64,000 nucleotides of DNA from Malus domestica (Eukaryota > Streptophyta > Magnoliopsida > Rosales > Rosaceae): positions 9,932,501-9,996,500 of the forward strand of contig NC_091669.1 of assembly GCF_042453785.1 (NCBI RefSeq), written 5' to 3'. Below are positions 1 to 10,652 of the stretch, piece by piece; within the stretch, counting starts at the first letter, position 1; every line of letters starts with the position of its first letter. The notes under the pieces were generated by a model. The model made no database searches, had not been told where the DNA came from, and saw only the letters and a program-made list of their open reading frames with translations. The position numbers and the translations under genes are program-made.

Positions 1-1
1 T

Positions 2-2086
2 GTTGTGGAGGGTGAGGAGGCGGCAGCAGTGGCGGAGGAGGAGGAGGAGGTTGATCGTGAAACGTGTGATCTTCAGCTGCCTCAAGACCGAGTTCTGGCT
101 GCAAAGCTCAGACCCCGCCTTCGATGGACTCCTGAGCTTCATGCCTGCTTTGTTGATGCTGTCAATCAGCTTGGAGGCCTTCATAGTGAGTACCCTTCTC
201 CTTCTTCCTTGGCTTTGAGATTTTTCGCATGTTTTCGGATTTCGGTTATCTGATTTTATCACGCGTTTCATCTTGCAGAGGCAACTCCGAAGAAAATCCA
301 GGAGGCAATGGGTGTCCAGGGGATAACTCTTTTCCACTTGAAGAGCCACCTCCAGGTCTGTTTCATCAATGCATGATTCATTGATGGTTGAGGAAAAATT
401 CTCGAAAAATATTCACATACAAAACCGGTTACAAACTCTTAATAAAAAAAATAGAATTAGATGAGCATTAAACTAAGACATATGTAAGCAAATGTAGCAG
501 AAAGCAATCATGCCTATGCACCCTAGTGCAAGTTCAATCCCTCCAGATCCCCTTCCCCTACCAACTAACAATTTGACCAACAAATGCTATCATTTGTGCA
601 GAAAAAAAAAACACAATATGACATGTAAATTGACAAAGAAAACCCACAAATTTCTCCCAAATATGGGCCTCAAATTTATAGTGTTTTAGTGGCAGATTAG
701 ATTGAAAAGTTTTCACTAGTTTATTAAAAAAAAATAATACATTAAGGTACTGAATTAGGAAGGCCTCATTGCACTTTCGCCCTTGGCCTCATTGCATTTT
801 CGCCCTTGGCCTCATTGCATGTTCGTCTTACGCTTCAGTTTGCACTGAAACAGTTTTGTTAGTGTTCCTCGTATGTAAAAGTTTGTAACCAGTTTTGTTT
901 GCGTATATTTACCGAAGTTCTATTGTTAAGTGCTAATAGTACCATATAACTTTTCAAATTTCACTCAAAGTTATTGACGTGGTAATCATTTTTGCAGAAA
1001 TACAGACTTGGAAGGCACGGGGTGAAGGAATGGAGGGAGGGGACTCAAACCTGTATGTTCTTTTGCAAAAACTTGCTGCAGTAAAAAATATACCAGTAAC
1101 AACGTCCTTTACTAAACAGTTGATATAGTCATGAAATTAACTTGCGAGTTGTGAAAGAAGTTTCATGTTTGAGTTGCTACATTTAGATTTTCACTGCCAC
1201 TAAATAAAAGAGAACTCAGTTTCACAGGACTCGGAAGAAGGCCGAAGCACCGGCAGTACTTCCTCTCCCTCGCCCAAGCTATCCAGGAAAAAGTATGATT
1301 TGCACTGCTCCTCAATCTTCTATATGAATGTACTTGTTAACTTATTCCAAAAGGTAGTTGTTTTCGCACTCTCAATTTTAGCTTATGCATTTCTGTCGCT
1401 TGATTCTCCTTTGATTATCCAATCCGAAAGGTGGAAACAAGAGGATGAGTGCGGAAATAGAAAATGAGAGTGCGGAAAATCATTACCCTCTTCAGAAATT
1501 ACCATTACAAAGGTTGCGTTTTCAAGTGCATTATCTTGTAAATGCTGTGATGTTTTATGTTTTGGGTTGTGGCTCCATGCATAGGCACTCTTATAAACTA
1601 GTGAAGGAAGCTCTAGATGAAGAAAGAGATAGTATGCAAGTTGAGGCAAGTTTTCGAGTTCGGAAACTAATTTGGGAACTTCAGTTGATAAATGTAAACC
1701 TACTTCTCTATTCATGATACACAACTTTGCAGGTTGGGAGGCGATTGCATATCCGTCAGGATGCTGAGCGGAGATTCATGAATTTCGCGATGGAGAATGC
1801 ATGTAAGAAGCTTGCTGATCAGTTTATTGGTGCTGCGGCAGCCGCAGCCATACTTAACGGCATTGCAGGTGTAGGAACTTTGGAACTATACCCTGCATAT
1901 CAGATGACAGAGGGAACGGGTATGCAGCCTAGTCTTGAAGGCCACCCGACCTCTCACGGGCATTCGGAGAATTCATCTGTCGAAGACTTCCATACTCGTG
2001 CCGAAGATGACGAGAAAACGGAGGAGAGCTTGGACAATGACCCTGCAGAAGCTTACCTGATCAACCCGGATCCAGATATGGAGTGA
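2..2086 (+). CDS. MYB-CC (GARP-type) transcription factor, 5'-partial
   Basis: Probable DNA-binding transcription factor of the MYB-CC/PHR-like family. The frame is open to the left window edge with no ATG, so the start lies outside. Exons seen: to 185, 279-355, from 998, 1228-1292, 1444-1512, 1585-1645, 1733-2086. Exons 1-3 encode a GARP MYB domain: RPRLRWTPELH, then ATPKKIQEAMGV, ITLFHLKSHLQ and KYRLGR, the SHLQKYR-type signature. The last exons hold the coiled-coil region (MQVEVGRRLHIRQDAERRF, then KKLADQFIG) and an acidic tail. An acidic Glu/Ala-rich stretch precedes the MYB domain. The intron after 1645 uses a GC donor if the family consensus MQxEV is kept. The junction between exon 3 and exon 4 is uncertain: the best donor (1053) joined to the best acceptor (1227) makes an in-frame TGA. 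The downstream neighbour TMN converges on it. Confidence 0.8.
762..830. repeat. 23-bp minisatellite, 3 copies
   Basis: Three head-to-tail copies of a 23-bp unit (762-784, 785-807, 808-830) inside the large second intron of the MYB-CC gene. The unit begins GGCCTCATTGCA and ends TTCGCCCTT in the first two copies. The third copy has diverged at its end. Confidence 0.9.
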
Positions 2087-2263
2087 TATGGCACTCTGGA
2101 TGAAGGAACAAAATCACCCTTGTGTTGTTTCCTGGTGGAGTTTCATAAGTTAAGATTTACCTTTTGCCTTTTGGTGTAAAATTTTGCCAGCTTATGTTTG
2201 CTGAATTGGCAAGTTTCACTTACCAATGAACAGTAACACAGTAAGAATTTTGAGTAATTAAAT

Positions 2264-2441
2264 GTCCGTTTGATAACCAATTCAGTTTTCGAGAAAACTA
2301 AAAACTGAAACATGTTCAGGTAATCGTACTCCGTTTTCAAACCAAAACCAAGTCAAATTTTGAAAACTCGAAAAATTAACTTTCTAGTTTTTCTTTTTCA
2401 ATTTTTTGAAAACTAAAAATAAATGATTATCAAACGCTCCT
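2264..2441. repeat. MITE-like inverted-repeat element
   Basis: The two ends are imperfect inverted repeats, with CCGTTTGATAACCA on the left and TGATTATCAAACGC on the right. The interior is A/T-rich and also self-complementary (AAAACTAAAAACTG-type tracts). It has no coding capacity. It lies between the convergent 3' ends of the MYB-CC and TMN genes; the rest of 2087-2913 is AT-rich 3' flanking DNA with nothing else recognised. Confidence 0.55.
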
Positions 2442-2913
2442 AAGTCTCAGCTTAAACAAAGTTAAACAGTTTAACTGAACTGAATCCAATGTATCGACTT
2501 ACCAGCAAAAAAAATCAAGCTGTTGAGAATTAAAAGAATTATCCAATTTACCTTTCCTTTCAAATACGAAACAGAAGAGAATACAAGGATCGAAGGTCCA
2601 CGAATTACAATTTCTAACACAAACAATATGATATAAAGTAAAAGTGCAACACCAGTGAAGCAGTAAAACAAAATGGGGATGAGGGGTAAACGGAGAACTG
2701 CCGCTGGTGACGTCGCAAACGAGGACAGCACGCAGAAAACAAAGGTCTTCATGCACTATCATCGGAGAGCCGCAAGAGATACCGCAACACCATCAGCTTT
2801 CGGATGCAACCAAGTGTAAAGGCTAAAATGATTTAACAAAAGCACTTCTTCCTCCTACATATAGCAGCCTCACATTTCCCAACTGTTTGAATACAATGCC
2901 AGCCAACACTTTT

Positions 2914-4893
2914 CTAGTCGATCTTTACGGATGAGAAGAGGTAATGAACAAAGTAGAAAGACATGAGAAAGCCAATGGTGCCAGTTGACAACATGATTGC
3001 AGTTGCCATGATCAATGAATAACCGAGGTAAAGGATAGCCGACACAGGCCCGCTCAAACTCTGCAGGTCAAATACCAGGTAATTGATGGAGTACAGGAAC
3101 ACATAAAGGGAAACTGAACCTGAGGCAAAGAAAGCCTTCCACCACCACCTCCAATCCTCCACACAAAGATGCATGTATGTGAGAACTACTGAAACTTCAG
3201 CACAAACGATAACCAACAACATAAGCACTATAAAAAGGAAACCGAAGACATAATAAAATCTTCCAAGCCAGATGCTAGAAAGGATGAAGAAGAGTTCAAT
3301 AAAAAGGGTTCCAAACGGAAGTGTCCCAGCACCAAGAACAAGAAGCCATGATGGATATTTGCGCGCAGGAATCTCCCTCGGAATCTGGTTGGTTCTCACG
3401 GGATATGAAATTGGCTCAGCTCGTGCGCCTAAGAATCCTCCGAGAAGGGTGAGAGGAACAGAAATGCAGAACCAGAGGGAGATGAGTATAAAATACAAAG
3501 AAATGGGAAGAGCACCAGTACTCTTGCTGCCCCATAGAATGAAATTCAGTATTGTAAGAATCACAAAGACGATTCCAGGAAAGAAACATGCCACAAACCA
3601 GGAAACCGATCTCCACCCTTCAGAAGTTCCCTTTATGGTTCTCCACATACGGACAGCAACATAACCAGCAATAATCCCAAGGAAGAGATATAGAATGATC
3701 ATTCCTGTCAGTAGCATTCCTCGTGAAGCTGGTGACATGAAACCAAATGCTGCAAAGATGATGGTGACAACTGCCATCCCAGTAATCTGAACTCCATCCC
3801 CAACCATCACGCAAAGAAGCTTTGGAGAATCTGGTTCTCTGAACACATCTCCCACAACAAGCTTCCACCCAGAGAGCTCCTCATTCATCTGAGCTTGAGA
3901 TTCTTTGTCGAGTTCTTCGTATCTTGTTAAATCCCTCCTCACCGTCCTTAGGAATATGACAAAAACTATACCAGCTAGGAAAAAGATCACCATTAATGAA
4001 TTCAGAATAGAGAACCAGTGCACACGAGCACCCTCCATCTTCAGATAAGCATCCCACCTTGATGGCCATCTTGTATCACTTTTCACAAACTCAACCTCAT
4101 AAGTAAATGATACTTTCTCTTGCTGCCTTATGATTTGAGCCTTTTCGAGCTCTGCGGGGCAACTTACAGGTTTGATATTTTCATACATAGCTTTTTTCTT
4201 CATGGCCTCTGGGTCGTATTTAATGCTACAAGGGTAAACCTCAAAGCCAACAATCTCAAACCCAGATGCCTTCTTCTTATCAGCTTCCGAAATGACACCC
4301 ATGCCTTCTTCCCCAGTCCCAATTATCTGCACACCACTCCCTTCATACTCGTGAATCATAACCCTGAACTTGAGGTGATTGATGATGTAATCTTCTTTAC
4401 TGTTAGGTGATGTGTACCCAACAGGAAACCCAGTCCACTGAATCTTAACCCCATTTTGATAAGCATATCTCATTGCGGGCAAATTATCAAGGATCATATT
4501 TACCTGATACAGATCACGGGTTCTCTGTTTCAGCAGCTTTACGTCGTGCTCGGTCAAAGGATCTGTGGTACACAGGTAACGAGTCTCATTCACGTTCATG
4601 TTAAAGCGGTATGCAGAGTTCTCGATCTCATCTCCCATAAGAAGTTCCCCGAGATTCTCAGCACTTTTCTTGATGCCTTCAGGGGGTTTGCAATAAGGGA
4701 GACTGTAGTAGCTGAAGGGCAGCTCAGTCTCTATAGAAGTCAAGGAGTTAACTTTTGTAGTGATTTCTTGCCCCTTCGCATATGTATGCATGTAGCTTCC
4801 GGGGAGATAAAACCCATTACAGGTGTGCACAAAAACAACCAAAACAAGCAGAGCCCATTTGATTGAGAGCATTCCCGGATTCAATATCGCCAT
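2914..4893 (-). CDS. transmembrane nine superfamily protein (TMN/EMP70), TMN11/12-like
   Basis: Single-exon gene for an endomembrane protein of the TM9SF family, which acts in the Golgi/endosomal system. The first ATG of the open frame is at 4893; codons further upstream have no ATG. This gives 659 residues, normal for the long TMN type. A signal peptide (WALLVLVVFVHTC) precedes the mature start GFYLPGSY. A large lumenal domain contains SIETELPFSYYSLPYC, LGELLMGD and WTGFPVGY. About nine membrane spans follow, beginning after RWDAYLKMEG. The cytosolic loop has FLRTVRRDLTRYEELDKE and WKLVVGDVFR. The C-terminus is FYFVHYLFSSVKID, with the family's aromatic ER-export and KxD-type Golgi-retention signals. 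Its stop faces the MYB-CC gene tail-to-tail. TMN11 versus TMN12 cannot be settled by eye. Confidence 0.95.
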   Translation of the reverse strand: MAILNPGMLSIKWALLVLVVFVHTCNGFYLPGSYMHTYAKGQEITTKVNSLTSIETELPFSYYSLPYCKPPEGIKKSAENLGELLMGDEIENSAYRFNMNVNETRYLCTTDPLTEHDVKLLKQRTRDLYQVNMILDNLPAMRYAYQNGVKIQWTGFPVGYTSPNSKEDYIINHLKFRVMIHEYEGSGVQIIGTGEEGMGVISEADKKKASGFEIVGFEVYPCSIKYDPEAMKKKAMYENIKPVSCPAELEKAQIIRQQEKVSFTYEVEFVKSDTRWPSRWDAYLKMEGARVHWFSILNSLMVIFFLAGIVFVIFLRTVRRDLTRYEELDKESQAQMNEELSGWKLVVGDVFREPDSPKLLCVMVGDGVQITGMAVVTIIFAAFGFMSPASRGMLLTGMIILYLFLGIIAGYVAVRMWRTIKGTSEGWRSVSWFVACFFPGIVFVILTILNFILWGSKSTGALPISLYFILISLWFCISVPLTLLGGFLGARAEPISYPVRTNQIPREIPARKYPSWLLVLGAGTLPFGTLFIELFFILSSIWLGRFYYVFGFLFIVLMLLVIVCAEVSVVLTYMHLCVEDWRWWWKAFFASGSVSLYVFLYSINYLVFDLQSLSGPVSAILYLGYSLIMATAIMLSTGTIGFLMSFYFVHYLFSSVKID

Positions 4894-5400
4894 CAGAACC
4901 CAAAAAAACACAACACTCACCACAAGTTGGAGTGAGCAGTGGATCTAAGCTAAGTCTTACAGATGCATTCACCGATTAATCTACACAAATTTCAAACAAA
5001 AAGAATATTAATATCAGCCAAAAGAACACAAAGACTATAAGTTTAAGCTAAAAACACAAAATTAAACCTTTGGGTTAACAAAATCGATCAAGTACTTGTT
5101 AATTGTTCAATTTCTACACTCAAACCGCATCAGATCCGCTAATTAACAGAGCATAACCATTCAAATACTCACTCAATCAGATCTAACAACCAGTAATATA
5201 ATAAAAAACGCATACCCAGATCCAAAAAATTTAAATTACAATAAAAATCAAATCATGCGTTACGCAAATGCAACAGATCCATGAAAATTTTGAGAAATTG
5301 AGAACGAACCGTGACAGATCTGGAACCGACACGGATGAGCGGCCGTGGTGCGCGAGAGCGAAGCAGAATCCCGGCGTCCCCTTTCGCTTAATATTATTCT
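4894..5400 (-). promoter_or_regulatory. TMN gene 5' leader, probable leader intron and promoter
   Basis: On the minus strand a plausible 5'-UTR intron runs from a donor at 5309 (CACG/GTTCG) to an acceptor at 4945 (TTAG/ATCC), placing a non-coding first exon above 5310. The span is very AT-rich until a GC-rich patch near 5310-5385 that would mark the transcription start region. The intron is inferred from splice consensus only. Confidence 0.4.
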
Positions 5401-7026
5401 GCTGACATTATCGCGAACAAGCTCAGAGGGGGTGAGGGAACTAACTGCTTTGTTAAAAAAAAAAAATGGTGCGATTGGAGATGGGGAATTTGTTCTCTAC
5501 GCACTCAAGTCATACGGTTATATAGGGGCCCATCCCACTGTTGAAACAAAGTTCGATTGGACCTTGCATTGGATGGGCGGTTTTCATTTGTTTTTCCTTC
5601 CCACAAACTTACAATGTTACAGATAAAACTGATTTTTGAAAATATGTACAAATAAATCGTATTTGCCGAGTCTGATAGCGTGTGTTTGCAACTAAGTAGT
5701 ACATTAAAGTGATTGATTACATGATGAATGAGTCAAGTTGGTGAGTAATTTATTATCATGTTGACATCAAATTAAGTTCGTTGTAAGCCCTCAAGTTAGT
5801 CGAGGGCATATGTCGACTGGAAAATAGTAAATCACCTTGTGAAATCACAAACAGATCATAGGACAATTAGCATGAAGGAACATTTTTTGATATTTGGATT
5901 TGGTTGCAGAAATCAATTGTCGTCACGTCATTATTGTGTGGTCGTTAGATTATCAATATGTCGTCGTTATTAAAAACTGATAATTTCTGTAATCAAATGT
6001 TAAAAAGTGATCATTCTTGCTAATTGCCCTATATCATAATTAGATTTGACATATCACTTAAACAACAAAACTTCTCAATATGTTATTTCAAATTGAAATT
6101 TGATGTTTGGATTTTGACATATATCTCTTTGAAAATCGCTCTTTGATAAAAAAAAATTAAAAAAACAAATATAATTAGTTATTGACATTTTACCAAAAAA
6201 TTTATGCACTGACTATAAGTAACGACATTCTCTATTCAAGATTAAAACCTTCTATGCGTATGTGAATTCTTTTTTCAACAAGCTGCAATTACATCGATGA
6301 TATACACAAGTGGTTTAGCTACTTTCAACTCTTTAGTATCTTGTTAACCATCATCGAAATTGTACATTGTGTACTCGCTTTTCATCTGACTTAAACAACT
6401 CAGCAATTAACTATCTTGTCTTATACCTAACTAAAGGTTACTTATCTCGCCCAAGAAATGGCAACAATTGAGATTGACGCATGAGAATCTGCACAAATAA
6501 ACTGATTGTGATTTGAGAACTTTTCCGTTTGATCATTATTATGCTTTATGGTAACGAAACTGCATTGTTTTCATCATTATTATGTGTTTTGTTGGTTAGC
6601 AATTTTGTAAGTAAAATCCTCATCAAGGTTTGTGGCTGCAAAACTTCAACCTTTATCATTATGGTGATTATATAGCAATATTTCCAATAACGTTGCAATC
6701 ACTGTATTTGGTAGGAATGTATAAACATGGATCTACTGTTTTCTACATCCGAAACACCTTTTGGAAGTAAAGGTTAGAAACTTAAGCTTAAAGCCAAGAT
6801 GCATCACATACGACCTTTATGTCCTTTCTAATACTATCTTTAGTTAACTCACGATACCAACTGTGTTTTTGTCTTGATCTTGACCAGTTTTATGAACAAC
6901 AAGCTCGTATTTACCTCATAAGAATGATTTATAAACGAATTTACCATTACATAACATCTTTTCTAATAATACAATGTCATATGTTAAAAAATTGACACAT
7001 GTAATTAATTTTTATTAGAACAAGAC
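5401..7026. other. intergenic, nothing recognised
   Basis: This is AT-rich DNA between the TMN promoter and the hAT element, with stop codons in all frames and no protein similarity that I recognise. No clear terminal repeats or RNA gene were seen. Confidence 0.6.
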
Positions 7027-7034
7027 ATCACGAT

Positions 7035-7925
7035 CAGTGGCGAAGCCACGTGAGGGCGAGGAGTGGCGGCCGCCACTCCCCTCGCCGGGAATCACCACTG
7101 GAGAGCTGGGTTCGCCACTCCCCTAGCCGGAAAACCCACTGGTTCATCTCTTCTGTTTGCTAGGCGATCTGTTCTGCTGCGCGCAGCAGCAGCAGATTGC
7201 TATTTTTTTTTTAAATCCAGGCCGTGGGAAGGACGGAAACCTCTCGGAGGCTCTGACCTTTTTCAAGTACACTCTCACGATGCAGTTTCCAGCTCACAGC
7301 AAGGGAAGGACGCCATGGGAGCCTCTTTACAAGCCTGCGGGCGCCAAAATGACGTCGAAACCGGACGCAAAGTCCACAACTTGGTCTCTGCGCTGACCGT
7401 TTTCAGCTGTGATTTTGTTCTCAACACACGCATCATTACCATGTATGCAATGTGCAGTTCTCCTTTGGATTCCCGCTCAGTTTTCGACGGGCTGAAGAGG
7501 AAGAACTTGTTCTAGTGGAATGCGCTTGTTAGTGGGTATGCAAGAAACGAGCTTTTTGTTGATGTCATTGATGTGTTTGTGGATTTGATCAATAGATGGG
7601 ACTGATTTCGGATGTGTTTGTAGGCAATGCGTTGATTGCAATGTATGGGAAATGCGGGTCGGTTGAGGATGCAACTAAAGTGTTCGAGATAATGCCTGAT
7701 AAGAATTGTAATTTGTTTGAATTGTAATTTGCTTTTATTGATAATAAACCTATTATGCAATGTTTTTATAACATGAAATATCGTCGGCAATAATTGTAAT
7801 TTGTTTGTATTGATTAATTATGGAAGATATTACTATATTAAAAAATTTAATTGTTGCCATTTTTCTTTAACTTTTTATTCTTTTAAGTTCGCCCCTCCCC
7901 CCGAAAAATTCTGGTTTCGCCACTG
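7035..7925. mobile_element. non-autonomous hAT element carrying a gene fragment (Pack-TYPE)
   Basis: The 891-bp element is bounded by a perfect 8-bp direct repeat ATCACGAT (7027-7034 and 7926-7933), the target-site length of hAT transposons. The termini are inverted: the left end reads CAGTGGCGAAGCCA and the reverse complement of the right end reads CAGTGGCGAAACCA (13 of 14 match). The sub-terminal DNA repeats GTGGCG motifs. The interior contains a broken PPR gene fragment and no transposase, so the element depends on a transposase supplied elsewhere. The perfect target duplication argues for a fairly recent insertion. Confidence 0.9.
7222..7706 (+). pseudogene. captured PPR-protein gene fragment (broken)
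   Basis: This is a fragment of a pentatricopeptide-repeat gene inside the hAT element. Recognisable pieces in order are: NLSEALTFFK in one frame; ASLQACGRQNDVETGRKVH and TRIITMYAMCSSPLDSRSVF in a second frame; WNALVSGYARNELF directly after a TAG at 7513; and VFVGNALIAMYGKCGSVEDA and KVFEIMPDKN further on. These match the helix pattern of PLS-class PPR proteins (At1g18485-like as I recall it). The damage consists of a frame change between the first two pieces, an in-frame stop where the family has Gln, and an internal deletion after FVDLI of roughly one repeat. No intron is visible. It is not expected to make a functional protein. Confidence 0.85.
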
Positions 7926-7933
7926 ATCACGAT

Positions 7934-8664
7934 GACGATGAATCCGTTCCGCTTAAGTTGTTCTTCAAGCTCAATTGTAGATAGCAAGGCTCTTAACCTT
8001 GTAGTAGTGGGTTTGTGCTATCCGGTAGCAGTTTTTGGTTACTTTATAAATACAAAATTATTTGTTAGTAAATTCGAATATGAATAAGCAACGAAAGTTT
8101 GAATAAACGTTTTAAATGAAACAAGGTTCTCAAACTTACAACAAAAAATATCTATTAGTTACATACATTAAATATCGTTGTAAATGAGGAGTGTTTTTAT
8201 GAAACAGTCATACGGCGTTACAAACCGATTCATATTTGTAGCACGTGCTTTATTTATTAATTATGTTTTGTAAAAGAGAAATTCTAAGAAAACTCTCTTA
8301 AAGTGTGATTTTTTCTGGATTCTCTGTCACAGTTTAACATTAATTCTCATGCTAATAATATAAAACGTTGTGCTAAAAATATGAGGTGTCGGAGAGTTCG
8401 TCGAGAATCCTAATTTTGAACAAATTTCCTTAACATTTCTCTTTGTAAAATATAATTCATCGATTATCTATATCATAACACGTGAAACAACGAACTTAAC
8501 TAAGAACAAATGCATGTATGCACCATACGTCAACTATGAAGTCTAGCAACATTAATTAGGGTTCTAATATAGCTCTTTTAACATGTCATTTCTTACACAG
8601 AGTCACAGACAACCATAACAAACAACAAACAAAGGCCAAATTATATTAATTGTACAAACGTTAC
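7934..8664. other. intergenic and LHCA3 3' flank
   Basis: AT-rich DNA between the hAT element and the LHCA3 stop codon. No open reading frame or repeat was recognised. The part nearest 8640 is presumably LHCA3 3' UTR. Confidence 0.5.
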
Positions 8665-9988
8665 TTAATGGAACTTGAGGCTGGTCAAGATGTTGTTGTG
8701 AACCGGGTCAGCCAAGTGATCCAGAAGGTTCTGGTAGGGCCCCACACCAGTCACAAGACCCTGAATAAAATAACCCAATATTGCCAGCATGGCAAGCCTC
8801 CCATTCTTCACTTCCTTGAGCTTCAACTCGTTCAACGACTTTTCATCTTTCCCAAACCCTAGCGGGTTGAACAAGGGCCCACCAGGGTAAGCCGGGTTCC
8901 CGGACCCACCCAAGTACTTCTCAAACCCCAAGAAGTATTGCTTGCCCATGGACCCGGGGTTGTACCAGTCCTGGAACCTCCGGTGCTCGGCGAACCCCAT
9001 TAGGGCAAGTTCAAAGACAAAGAGCGTGTAAGGGTCGGCCCAGTAGTTGTAGGTCCCGGCTGGTGGGATGACCCCTGTTTGAAACCAGGGCAGGGCAGTC
9101 TCGGGCGGGATTAGGCCGAGCTTGCCCAAGATTTCTGGGGCAATTGCACCCACTGCACCAAGCATGGCATAACGTCCGTTGATGACTTCACCGTAGGCTA
9201 GCCATCTAGGCTCGATGAACCCACCTGTGCCTTCTGGGTCTGAGAGGCCCAATGGATCGAATCCATAGTCGCCGGGTAGGCTGCATGTCAAATTTAACCA
9301 TTTCCAAATTAATCTCTTTTATTATGTGACAAGGTCAAACAATGAAAGACAAACACAATTTTCTTTTCTGGTTTTTGAAAAAATGGAATTTCATCACGGC
9401 AGTCCACTCTTATGTGTCTAGAAAGACTACATTTTAGCCTTTTTTGCCTCTATCATGTGATTCACTGTCATTAAGAATCAAACTCAGAACGTGATGTATG
9501 AAAAACAAACACAATTTAATTGTCATTCCTAGTCATCTTGTACTTCTCATCCGAGCCAAATTTAAAACCTAGTTCCGCCAATGTAAGTAACGCTACATAA
9601 CCGTATTGCAATCACACTGAAAAGAACAATCACAAATCGTTACCTGCCATCCAAGTAAGTAAGGCTCTGCTTGGAAGCAAACCACAACTGTCTGTCCGCT
9701 CCTTGCTGAAACCAAATCAAACAAACCACAAAATCATAAACAAAGAGCATCAGTTGCGTTACCCTAACCGAAATCAAATCATAACACCACGTGACAGTAA
9801 TACAACCATACCAAAAAATCACATTCATGTACCTTAACAGGAGGAGTAGAGGCCGCCCTTACGACAAAGGAAGCAGATTTTCTCGACCCAAATGGAGATT
9901 GGACGGCCTTTGCTCCTCCAAATATCTGCCTGGCAACCTCCTTTGAGGCCGTTAGGGAAGATGATGAAACCAGAGCTTGAGCTGCCAT
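8665..9988 (-). CDS. LHCA3: photosystem I light-harvesting chlorophyll a/b protein, type III
   Basis: Nuclear gene for the chloroplast PSI antenna protein Lhca3. There are three exons, 9833-9988, 9644-9705 and 8665-9280, 277 codons, in phase throughout. Residues 1 to about 45 form a Ser/Ala-rich transit peptide ([19 protein letters not shown]). The mature part has [18 protein letters not shown], helix B with [18 protein letters not shown], helix C region [19 protein letters not shown], and helix A with [16 protein letters not shown]. It ends [16 protein letters not shown], as in Lhca3 of other plants. The Asn in EVINGR replaces the His found in Lhca1/Lhca2; in this family Asn as chlorophyll ligand goes with red-shifted absorption. 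The helicase gene is transcribed divergently from the other side of its promoter. Confidence 0.97.
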
Positions 9989-10290
9989 TTTCTCTCTCTA
10001 CCTCTCTCTCTCTCTCTCTTCTTTTCTTCTGCCACTCAATATTTTTAACTCAGTCTCTCAAATACCACAACTTCGTACAAGTAATAAGGAAGATACGGAA
10101 CTGGTGTGGGCCAAGGGGGAACCAAGATTTGTGGGCAATGTGGCGTTGAGATCCTGGTGGATATTGGTGCTGGACCCAGGTTTCAGATTAGGTTGGGATC
10201 TCACTGCCCAACAAAGTTTGTACACGTGGCGCCATTACCTGGATAAGAGATATTGCAAATTTTTCATTCGAAATCTGATTTCACAAACTT
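9989..10290 (-). promoter_or_regulatory. LHCA3 leader and light-responsive promoter region
   Basis: Upstream of the LHCA3 ATG is a CT/GA dinucleotide leader (about 9991-10021). Further upstream is a G-box core CACGTG (10223-10228) next to GCCAC, and an I-box GATAAG (10242-10247). Paired G-box and I-box elements are typical of light-regulated Lhc and RbcS promoters. The motifs are seen; their function here is inferred. Confidence 0.55.
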
Positions 10291-10309
10291 GGTATTGGTG
10301 TATTTGAAT

Positions 10310-10438
10310 GGAGTGTGATATTTACATATTCATTTTTACTTTTTACATATTTAAAAAAAAAATTTAGTTGTCGGATTGGATGAATGAACGAAGATCAAAT
10401 GACAAAAATTAACAAGAAGTGTGTGGATAGCACACCCC
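10310..10438. mobile_element. 129-bp hAT-type MITE
   Basis: It is flanked by a perfect 8-bp direct repeat ATTTGAAT (10302-10309 and 10439-10446). The ends are inverted: GGAGTGTGATA on the left, and GGGGTGTGCTA read in from the right. It is non-coding. A second, older-looking member of the same family lies at 37935-38079. Confidence 0.8.
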
Positions 10439-10449
10439 ATTTGAATTAT

Positions 10450-10652
10450 GGGCTCGTTTGGTGGTATTTTTGAAATGATTGAAAACGTTTTTGGATAAAA
10501 TATTTTTAGATTTTAAAAGCATTTAAAGTGCTTCCTGCAAGAAGTATCAGTTATATGATTTTTTTAAATTCACTTACATTTTTACAAAAAATTAGTTTCA
10601 AAACTATTTTCTCAAAATCACTTTAGTAATTTAAAAAACAGTTTCAAACGAG
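10450..10652. repeat. fold-back MITE-like repeat
   Basis: The left end GGGCTCGTTTGG and the right end CAAACGAG are inverted. The interior has an AAAGTGCTTCCTG core that recurs in a related copy at 45519-45640. It is non-coding and sits immediately beside the 129-bp MITE. Confidence 0.5.

Noticed and set aside
3272-4866. Many secondary open frames on both strands across the TMN gene
   Set aside because: They are shadows of the single long minus-strand coding frame.
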